A DNA stretch of 11,259 bases, from positions 1-11,259 of the forward strand of contig CAKTWW010000051.1 of the NCBI GenBank assembly GCA_934630855.1, read 5' to 3'. A program made the translations under genes and the position numbers. Each line of letters opens with the position of its first letter. Positions within the stretch are counted from its first letter, which is position 1. Below are positions 6,584-11,259 of this stretch, piece by piece. The stretch is from an uncultured Collinsella sp. (GTDB lineage Bacteria; Actinomycetota; Coriobacteriia; Coriobacteriales; Coriobacteriaceae). Below the pieces are notes generated by a model, which saw nothing but the letters and a program-made list of their open reading frames with translations, was not told the origin of the DNA and did not search any database.

Positions 6584-8125
6584 CTACTGTGCGGTACTGA
6601 GCGAGCGCCTGACTGCATCACGCCAGCCCGCAAGGTTTTGCTCGCGGCGCTCGGCGGACATGTGGGGAAGGAAGGTCCTAACGATCTGGGCATTTTGCTC
6701 CAGCTCTTCCAGGTCTTCCCAATAGCCGACGGCAAGCCCCGCCAAGTACGCGGCACCGATTGCCGTGGTCTCCACCGTCTCACATTGCAGCACGGGGATA
6801 TCCAGCAGGTCGGCCTGGAATTGCATAATGAACTCGTTGCGCGAGGCGCCGCCATCGACGGACAAGCGCTCGATCGAAAGCCCCACGTCCTGCTCCATGG
6901 CACGCAGCACGTCATAGCTCTGATAGGCCATGGATTCGCAGGCGGCGCGCACGATGGTCGCTCGGGTCGAAGCGCCGGTCAAACCGCATACGATGCCGCG
7001 GGCGCGCGCATCCCACCAAGGTGCACCCAAGCCCGCGAAAGCAGGGACAAAGTAGCATCCCTCGTTATCGCTAATCGAGGAGGCGAGCTGCGCCGATTCG
7101 GATACGTTGGAGATAACGCCCATGTTGTTGCGCAGCCAGTTCATCGTTGAGCCGGCGGCAAAAATGGAGCCCTCGAGTGCATAGCTGATCTTGCCGTCCG
7201 CGGCGATACCGATCGTGGAGACCAAGCCATTCTTGGATTCGACGATCTCGTCGCCGGTGTTCATGAGCATAAAGCAACCCGTGCCATAGGTGTTTTTGGT
7301 CTGGCCGGGACGGAAACAGCAGTGGCCGAACAGCGACGCCTGCTGGTCGCCCGCCACGCCCATGATGGGCGGCATGTTGGTCATGATGTCGCTCGCGACG
7401 CGGCCGTAGTCGCCCGAGCTCCAGCGAACCTCGGGCATCATGGAACGTGGAACGTCAAAGAGCGCCAGCAGGTCGTCGTCCCAATCGAGCGTATGGATAT
7501 TAAAGAGTGCCGTGCGGCTGGCATTGGTGTAGTCGGTGGCAAAGACCTGGCCGCCAGTGAGGTTGTAGATGAGCCAGGTGTCGATGGTGCCAAACATGAG
7601 GTCGCCCGCCGCCGCGCTCTCGCGTGCGCCGTCGACGTTGTCGAGAATCCACTGCACCTTGGAGGCCGAGAAATACGGGTCGAGCGTGAGTCCCGTGCGG
7701 GAGCGCACCAGCTCCTCGCAACCCTGTTCAACCAACGCCTCGATTGCCGACGCGGTGCGACGGCATTGCCACACGATGGCGTTATAGATCGGCTGGCCGC
7801 TCACGCGGTCCCAGACCACCGTGGTCTCACGCTGGTTGGAGATGCCGATGGCGGCGATGCGGTCGGAATGAATCCCGCTCTTAAACTGGACCTCCATCAT
7901 GACGGCGATTTGACTGGCAAGGACCGCCATGGGGTCTTGCTCCACCCAACCGGGACGCGGAAAACTGGTTTTGACGCTGCGACGTGCCTGCGCGACGATG
8001 CATCCGTACTCGTCGACGATGGTCGCAAGTACCGAGGTGGTGCCGCAGTCGAGCGCCATGATGTAGGAACCGCCAAAGTTAAACGAGGCATCTTCCATGC
8101 CCAGGCTGCCCAGATTCAACGACAT
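6584..8125 (-). CDS. glpK: Glycerol kinase
   Basis: This enzyme phosphorylates glycerol with ATP to sn-glycerol 3-phosphate in the cytoplasm. It is a 513-residue FGGY kinase with GlpK hallmarks: ALDCGTTS (24-31), GWVEQDP (59-65), SNQRETTVVWD (97-106), YNAIVWQCRRT, GLTLDPYFSASK, GVAGDQQASLFG and DGGASRNEFIMQFQADLLDI. Glycerol-binding R99, E100, Y151 and D260 match E. coli R83, E84, Y135 and D245. The phosphate-binding DQGTT is DCGTT here. About 20 extra residues precede the usual start; the ATG at 8123-8125 has AAAGGTG at good distance, so the extension looks real. No glycerol facilitator or dehydrogenase gene is nearby. It lies 13 bases after the tsaC-like gene, so the two are probably co-transcribed. 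Confidence 0.95.
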   Translation of the reverse strand: MSLNLGSLGMEDASFNFGGSYIMALDCGTTSVLATIVDEYGCIVAQARRSVKTSFPRPGWVEQDPMAVLASQIAVMMEVQFKSGIHSDRIAAIGISNQRETTVVWDRVSGQPIYNAIVWQCRRTASAIEALVEQGCEELVRSRTGLTLDPYFSASKVQWILDNVDGARESAAAGDLMFGTIDTWLIYNLTGGQVFATDYTNASRTALFNIHTLDWDDDLLALFDVPRSMMPEVRWSSGDYGRVASDIMTNMPPIMGVAGDQQASLFGHCCFRPGQTKNTYGTGCFMLMNTGDEIVESKNGLVSTIGIAADGKISYALEGSIFAAGSTMNWLRNNMGVISNVSESAQLASSISDNEGCYFVPAFAGLGAPWWDARARGIVCGLTGASTRATIVRAACESMAYQSYDVLRAMEQDVGLSIERLSVDGGASRNEFIMQFQADLLDIPVLQCETVETTAIGAAYLAGLAVGYWEDLEELEQNAQIVRTFLPHMSAERREQNLAGWRDAVRRSLSTAQ

Positions 8126-8138
8126 CGCTTACACCTTT

Positions 8139-8882
8139 CTATTGCATCGGGTCGGACAGGACCCGTTCGATCTCTGATGCGGGAAGTGCGCCTTGGCGCA
8201 GGATCTGGAGCCCGCCGCGCTGGAACGACACGATGGTCGAGGCGTCGCGACACGGGGTCTCACCGGCGTCGACGGCAACATCGACCCCCTCCAGGATGCG
8301 ACCCTCGACGGCGGCAAAGCTTGCCGGCGAGGGCGCCCCATGTGTATTGGCGCTCGTGCAGGCAAGGGGACTGCCGCAGGCGCGGATGAGCGCTTGGACC
8401 ACGGGAGAGGCCGAAGCGCGCAGGGCCACGGTGTCGTCGGCAGCGCGCATAAAGGTCGGCACGCAGGGGGCCGCCTTAATCACGATAGTCAGGGCTCCCG
8501 GCCAGCATCGTCGCGCGAGGACGCGGGCTTCTTCCGGGATATCCACGCCATAGCGGTCGAGCGCTTCGACGCCATCGACCAGCCAAGCGACGGTTTGCGT
8601 GAGTTCACGTTGCTTGAGAGTGAAGATACGGCGATAGCCGGTGCCGAGCGCGGGGACTGCAGCGCCGTTGACGGCAGCCTGCGGATCGCGCGGCCACGAT
8701 GGGAATTCGCTTGTATCTTGGGGTACGGCGTCCGAAAAGGCGTTGACTGCCACAGCGACACCATAGACGGTCTCGGTCGGGATCAGGGCCAAGCCACCAC
8801 AGCTGAGCACCTCGGCCGTACGCTCGACGGCGAGCCGATGCGGCTCACGCGCTCCCTCGAATACCCGATAGACCGTCTGCAT
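8139..8882 (-). CDS. tsaC: Threonylcarbamoyl-AMP synthase (TsaC/Sua5/YrdC family) with inserted segment
   Basis: The family makes threonylcarbamoyl-AMP from threonine, bicarbonate and ATP, the first step of the t6A modification at tRNA position 37. The 247-residue product has IPTETVYG (34-41), a KxR motif as K90-Q-R92, WPGALTIVIK (127-136), TVALRAS, the nucleotide-binding SANTHG (177-182), DASTIVSF (213-220) and LRQGAL. There is no C-terminal Sua5 domain. About 28 extra residues lie between PTETVYG and KxR (roughly 46-80, rich in Pro, Ala and Ser), so the protein exceeds the usual 190-210 residues. The only usable ATG is at 8880-8882; an in-frame TAA lies 18 bases upstream. Its AAGGGG is about 11 bases away, which suggests modest translation. 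No convincing promoter is visible in the 134 bases upstream. glpK follows 13 bases downstream. Confidence 0.88.
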   Translation of the reverse strand: MQTVYRVFEGAREPHRLAVERTAEVLSCGGLALIPTETVYGVAVAVNAFSDAVPQDTSEFPSWPRDPQAAVNGAAVPALGTGYRRIFTLKQRELTQTVAWLVDGVEALDRYGVDIPEEARVLARRCWPGALTIVIKAAPCVPTFMRAADDTVALRASASPVVQALIRACGSPLACTSANTHGAPSPASFAAVEGRILEGVDVAVDAGETPCRDASTIVSFQRGGLQILRQGALPASEIERVLSDPMQ

Positions 8883-9016
8883 GTGTATGCCAGCCCCTTA
8901 CGCTCTGGTGAAAGTTTATTTATTGAGAGGCATTTTCGCACGAAACGTTTAACCCATTTGTCCGCAGCGCATGTTGGTTTGGTGAGCGGCTCTAGTAGTC
9001 GGTGAAAGTGAGGGGA

Positions 9017-9466
9017 CTATTGGACGGCTACGAACTTCTTTGGTCTTCCGGCGTGACGTTCTTGGGCGGCGTAGCGCTCGATGCTGTCTATCGTTATCAT
9101 CCGACGGCCGTCGACGAGTTCAACATCGAGTTTGCCGGCTTTGACCAGCGCGGTAATCCGCGGAGCGGAGACTTTGAGGTCCAGCGCTGCGTCTTTAAAT
9201 GTTCGGCACGCCGCTTCCCGAGCGTCCTCGTGGTCGATTTCGACTGAAAGGGCCACGACCTCGGCCGAGCGTTCGTACCTTGCCGGAGTCAAACCGTTGT
9301 TGAGGTCGTCGGCCAAAAACGCCATCAGTGCCTCGGTGGCATGGGCAATCGCTTCTTCACGCGTATCGCCATCGGCAAAGGCGCCAGGGATCTGTGGAAA
9401 GCTAGCGCAGTAACCGTCGTCTTCTTTTATGAGAACGCAGTCATAGGTAAATCGTTGCTTCATCAT
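9017..9466 (-). CDS. HicB-like antitoxin/repressor without an adjacent HicA toxin
   Basis: A 149-residue protein. Residues about 5-75 look like the HicB partial RNase H-like fold: YDCVLIKEDDGYCASFPQIP, then GAFADGDTREEAIAHATEAL. Residues about 90-133 look like an excisionase-type helix-turn-helix (DLKVSAPRITALVKAGKL, then a DGRRMITIDSIERYA wing). The tail has an AT-hook-like GRPKK at 140-144. HicB proteins neutralise the HicA mRNA interferase and repress their own promoter. No hicA-sized frame is found on either side: 134 bases follow and 68 precede. It is therefore an orphan, perhaps a plain regulator. The start is either ATG at 9464-9466 or, better spaced from GGGGG, the next codon at 9461-9463. 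A perfect 16-bp palindrome lies 26 bases upstream. Confidence 0.75.
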   Translation of the reverse strand: MMKQRFTYDCVLIKEDDGYCASFPQIPGAFADGDTREEAIAHATEALMAFLADDLNNGLTPARYERSAEVVALSVEIDHEDAREAACRTFKDAALDLKVSAPRITALVKAGKLDVELVDGRRMITIDSIERYAAQERHAGRPKKFVAVQ

Positions 9467-9490
9467 GGCCCCCAGCTGTCAACTGGAATA

Positions 9491-9508
9491 ATTATAAACT
9501 AGTTTATA
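9491..9508 (-). promoter_or_regulatory. 16-bp palindrome overlapping a -10 box before the hicB-like gene
   Basis: TATAAACTAGTTTATA at 9493-9508 is a perfect palindrome. On the minus strand the sequence TATAAT (9491-9496) overlaps its downstream end and is a consensus -10 box. The matching -35 position (TTATTA with a 17-base spacer) is weak. A repressor bound to the palindrome would cover the -10 box, which fits autoregulation by the HicB-like protein. The binding partner is inference. Confidence 0.6.
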
Positions 9509-9520
9509 GTTTCTAATAAA

Positions 9521-9541
9521 TCAGTTAATAAATATTACTGA
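9521..9541 (-). terminator. AT-rich dyad at the prmC stop codon, weak terminator candidate
   Basis: On the minus strand TCAGTAATA and TATTAACTGA form a dyad with one bulged A. It includes the prmC stop codon and is followed by TTTATTAG. The stem is AU-rich and the loop would be very small, so it would be weak as a terminator. It may instead be part of the hicB control region. Confidence 0.25.
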
Positions 9542-10791
9542 CGCTGTTTGGGCTCGGTGACGATGGCTCGAACGATGCGGGGACGATCGGTGAGGTCGCG
9601 GACAATGCGCACGTCCGAGAGACCCGCCTGGCGGCAGAGCTCGGCGGCGGCGTCGAGAGCGCCCTCGTAGAGCTCGCAGGCAAACAGGCCGCCGGCGCGC
9701 AGCATATAGGGCGCTGCATTGAGCAGGCGGCGGAAGATATCAAGGCCGTCGGCGCCGCCCTCGAGCGCCAAATCGGGCTCAAAGTCCTTGACCTCGTGCG
9801 GCAGTGAGCGCATGACGTCGGTCGGGATGTAAGGCGGGTTGGAGACGAGCACGTCAAAGGTGCCCCACTCCTCGCGAGGGATGGAGCTCACCAGGTTTGT
9901 GAGGCTGAAGGCGACCTCATCGGACGTGAGCCCGAGCGCGTCGCGGTTTTTGGTGGCCAGGTCGATGGCGCGCGGCTCGATATCGGTGGCGGTGCAGGTG
10001 ACGTGGCCGCGGCGCTCCCAGGCAAGGGAGAGCGAGATACAGCCCGTGCCGCAGCCGACCTCGAGAACGCGGGCAGCGCGGGGCTCGGCTGGGGCAGGCG
10101 CAGCGGCATCCCGAGCTGAAGCCGTCTCCTGGTCGGCACCTTCGATGGCGATGCCGTATTCGTCGAGCTCGGGCTCGGCGGCCTCCTCGGCATCGGCCTC
10201 GGCCTCTGCTGCCTGCTCGGCGGCTTCCTCGGCCTCGCGGTCGGCCAGTTCCTCGGCATAGGCACGACTGCCCAGTACGTCGCTGCCTAGCGCCGCCTCG
10301 TCGGCAGCCGTGAGGTTGGCGGCACGGCGCTCGGCGGTCGCGCGCTCGTCGGCCAGCGCAGCCTCAGCCTTGCGCGCTTCCTCGACTTCGTCGTTCCAGG
10401 GCAGCTCAGCGCGCTGGCGGGTGGCTGCCTCGGGGCTCAGCACCTCGGCATCCAGATAATTGAGGGCTTCCTCGACGAGCATCTCGGTCTCGGGACGCGG
10501 AATAAGCACTCCGGGGGCGCATGCGACGTCGATCATGCGAAACTGTGTGCTGCCCGTGATGTATTGCAGCGGCTCGCCCTTAGCGCGGCGGACAACGGCC
10601 GCGTGCATGGTCTCGAGCTGGGCCGCGTTAAGCGTCTCGTCCATGCGCATATATAGGTCAATGCGCGCCAGGCCCGTGGCGGCGCACAGCAGCCACTCGG
10701 CAGAAAGACGGGGGTGCTCCTCGCCGCGCTCGGCCAGGTACTCCTTGGTCCACTCGAGACAACGTTTGATGGTCCAGATCTCGTTTGCCAT
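9535..10791 (-). CDS. prmC: Peptide chain release factor glutamine methyltransferase with a long Ala/Glu-rich insertion
   Basis: PrmC (HemK) methylates the glutamine of the GGQ motif in release factors with S-adenosylmethionine. From the ATG at 10789-10791, preceded by GGGGAGGA, the product is 418 residues against about 280 usually. The N-terminal helical domain ends in GEPLQYITGSTQF and IPRPETEMLV (97-106). The Rossmann domain has LEVGCGTGCISLSLA (243-257), TDIEPRAIDLATKN, the catalytic NPPY at 318-321 and GADGLDIFRRLLNAAPYML. Between these parts, at about residues 115-238, lies an Ala/Glu-rich, low-complexity segment of about 120 residues that is not seen in ordinary PrmC. The late EIGxxQ motif is degenerate (CELYEGA). 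A frame extending 25 codons further upstream exists but lacks a good ribosome binding site. prfA, the usual neighbour, is not next to it. Confidence 0.92.
   Translation of the reverse strand: MANEIWTIKRCLEWTKEYLAERGEEHPRLSAEWLLCAATGLARIDLYMRMDETLNAAQLETMHAAVVRRAKGEPLQYITGSTQFRMIDVACAPGVLIPRPETEMLVEEALNYLDAEVLSPEAATRQRAELPWNDEVEEARKAEAALADERATAERRAANLTAADEAALGSDVLGSRAYAEELADREAEEAAEQAAEAEADAEEAAEPELDEYGIAIEGADQETASARDAAAPAPAEPRAARVLEVGCGTGCISLSLAWERRGHVTCTATDIEPRAIDLATKNRDALGLTSDEVAFSLTNLVSSIPREEWGTFDVLVSNPPYIPTDVMRSLPHEVKDFEPDLALEGGADGLDIFRRLLNAAPYMLRAGGLFACELYEGALDAAAELCRQAGLSDVRIVRDLTDRPRIVRAIVTEPKQRQ
10080..10450 (-). other. Low-complexity insertion segment within prmC
   Basis: This stretch encodes the extra segment of PrmC between IPRPETEMLVEEALNYL and RVLEVGCGTG. 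It is dominated by Ala, Glu, Asp and Arg (for example ADREAEEAAEQAAEAEADAE) and turns Pro/Ala-rich at its end (DAAAPAPAEPRAA). It looks like a charged single helix or disordered linker. Reading frame and GC-rich codon use are continuous with the flanks, so it is not a frameshifted or separate gene. Confidence 0.8.
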
Positions 10792-10839
10792 GGGGTCCTC
10801 CCCTCTTGAGCGCCAGGCGGCGCGTGAATGTCGGAGCAG

Positions 10840-10866
10840 ATTGTACGCGAGGGCGGCACGCGGCAA
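10840..10866 (-). promoter_or_regulatory. Candidate prmC promoter
   Basis: On the minus strand TTGCCG (10861-10866, 4 of 6) and TACAAT (10840-10845, 5 of 6) are separated by 15 bases, shorter than ideal. The -10 box is the same as that of the atp promoter. Transcription would start near 10833, about 42 bases before the ATG. A second -35-like TTGACG lies further upstream, in the nested repeat, without a good -10 partner. Confidence 0.45.
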
Positions 10867-10957
10867 GGGACGATTAGAAACGAATATCGAGAATCAGCCC
10901 AGATTTTTGCTCGGGGCGCAATCGAAGTGTTCATTTGTCGACGTCTAGATTTGCATT

Positions 10958-11028
10958 CGTCAAGCTTTTGGCAAGGTTGCCCCAAAACTGACCAATATCT
11001 AACCAAATACTTGCCGAATCGCTTGACG
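10958..11028 (-). other. Nested inverted repeat, candidate structured RNA leader or ncRNA
   Basis: Outer arms CGTCAAGC (minus strand, 11021-11028) and GCTTGACG (10958-10965) pair over 8 bases. Inside them GGCAAG (11010-11015) and CTTGCC (10970-10975) pair over 6, enclosing a 34-base apical region. An alternative hairpin, TTTTGGGGCAA with TTGCCAAAA (10966-10987, two-base bulge), uses the same CTTGCC bases and would exclude the inner stem. Two mutually exclusive folds in a position upstream of prmC suggest a regulatory leader. No known riboswitch class is recognised. Confidence 0.35.
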
Positions 11029-11113
11029 CACGACGCATCGAAAAATGCCATGCGACTTCTCGGACGATAATTTGAGCATTATTTTTGATGGCAGATGTAT
11101 AACAATAATTACT

Positions 11114-11134
11114 TTAAGCAGGTAAACCGCTTAA
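11114..11134. promoter_or_regulatory. Operator-like dyad in AT-rich DNA
   Basis: TTAAGC (11114-11119) and GCTTAA (11129-11134) form 6-bp arms, and inside them GG (11121-11122) and CC (11127-11128) also match. The dyad lies in AT-rich sequence next to promoter-like TATAC (minus strand, near 11095-11100). It resembles a binding site for a dimeric regulator, but none can be named. Confidence 0.35.
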
Positions 11135-11181
11135 TGGCCGTCAAAGCAAATTGAATAAACTCGCAAAGCAATATGCCCAAC

Positions 11182-11259
11182 CTAGTCATTGGGGACGTTC
11201 TTAAACGACTAGTCAAACAAGAACGTCCCCAACGACTAGTCATTTAAGAACGTCCATTA
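11182..11259. repeat. REP/BIME-like repeat cluster, cut by window edge
   Basis: TTGGGGACGTTCTT (11189-11202) and AAGAACGTCCCCAA (11219-11232) form a perfect 14-bp inverted repeat around a 16-base loop that contains the palindrome GACTAGTC. Two 27-base units follow in tandem (11204-11230 and 11231-11257, 22 of 27 identical), each carrying AACGACTAGTCA and AAGAACGTCC. The inverted copy at 11182-11203 has the same two blocks in reverse. The head-to-head and tandem arrangement resembles REP/BIME elements mobilised by RAYT (IS200-like) transposases, or the end of such an element. No transposase is inside the window. Confidence 0.7.

Larger units (their letters stand above)
10792..11259. other. 468-base gene-free region right of prmC
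   Basis: No convincing gene lies here. In order from prmC it holds the prmC ribosome binding site, a promoter candidate (10840-10866), a nested inverted repeat (10958-11028), an AT-rich stretch (about 11050-11160) with an operator-like dyad (11114-11134), and a REP/BIME-like cluster (11182-11259). Open frames of about 80 codons on both strands overlap each other and lack family features or good ribosome binding sites. prfA, which often precedes prmC, is absent. Confidence 0.7.

Noticed and set aside
7322..9005. Two long plus-strand frames opposite glpK and the tsaC-like gene
   Set aside because: Both are antisense to well-supported genes, have Arg/Gly/Ala-rich shadow composition and lack domain motifs.
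9535..10866. Longer prmC with 25 extra N-terminal codons
   Set aside because: The strong GGGGAGGA ribosome binding site directly precedes the ATG at 10789-10791, and MANEIWTIK is a normal PrmC-like beginning. The upstream codons also overlap the promoter candidate.
10533..11051. Minus-strand frame of 172 codons starting in the gene-free region
   Set aside because: It overlaps prmC out of frame for about half its length and passes through the nested repeat and the promoter candidate. The upstream half is rich in rare Cys, Lys and Trp patterns without a recognised domain and has no clear ribosome binding site.
10828..11070. Plus-strand frame of 80 codons right of prmC
   Set aside because: It has no good ribosome binding site, overlaps the minus-strand frame and the nested repeat, and shows no family features.
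11182..11259. Possible CRISPR repeats
   Set aside because: The 27-base units are directly adjacent with no unique spacers and include an inverted copy, so they are not a CRISPR array.

Overview
The window looks like chromosomal core DNA of a GC-rich anaerobic Actinomycetota of the class Coriobacteriia, most likely Collinsella or a close relative. This is an inference from codon bias, protein character and gene order, not from a database match. Every convincing gene is on the minus strand, so the region reads from right to left.

Right end (about 10792-11259): 468 bases without a gene. At the very edge is a REP/BIME-like cluster, with a 14-bp inverted repeat and two tandem 27-base units. Inward of it lie an AT-rich stretch with an operator-like dyad, a 71-base nested inverted repeat that could fold as a structured RNA, and a promoter-like pair in front of prmC.

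Middle (about 8139-10791): prmC (release-factor glutamine methyltransferase with an unusual Ala/Glu-rich insertion of about 120 residues), an orphan HicB-like antitoxin/repressor preceded by a perfect 16-bp palindrome, and a TsaC/Sua5-type threonylcarbamoyl-AMP synthase with an extra segment after its PTETVYG motif. These are followed by glpK (glycerol kinase) and upp (uracil phosphoribosyltransferase). The wider Gram-positive arrangement prfA-prmC-sua5-(upp or a sugar gene)-atp is recognisable, but prfA is not adjacent and hicB and glpK interrupt the order.

Left half (1-5547): a complete F-type ATP synthase operon up to the window edge, in the order atpI-like, atpB, atpE, atpF, atpH, atpA, atpG, atpD (partial). 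A good promoter (TTGTAC, 16 bases, TACAAT) precedes it. Several cistrons are tightly coupled: TAATG overlaps at atpH/atpA and atpG/atpD, and an 11-base overlap at atpF/atpH. The exception is a 123-base gap before atpE, which holds two hairpins and a strong ribosome binding site and fits the need for many c subunits. The c subunit lacks the Na+ ligands, so the enzyme is predicted to be proton-coupled. In a fermenter it probably works mainly as an ATP-driven proton pump.

I see no obvious new multi-gene defence or metabolic system. The most unusual material is the right-end non-coding region, the PrmC and TsaC insertions, the orphan HicB with its palindrome, and the signal-peptide-like N-terminus of subunit b.
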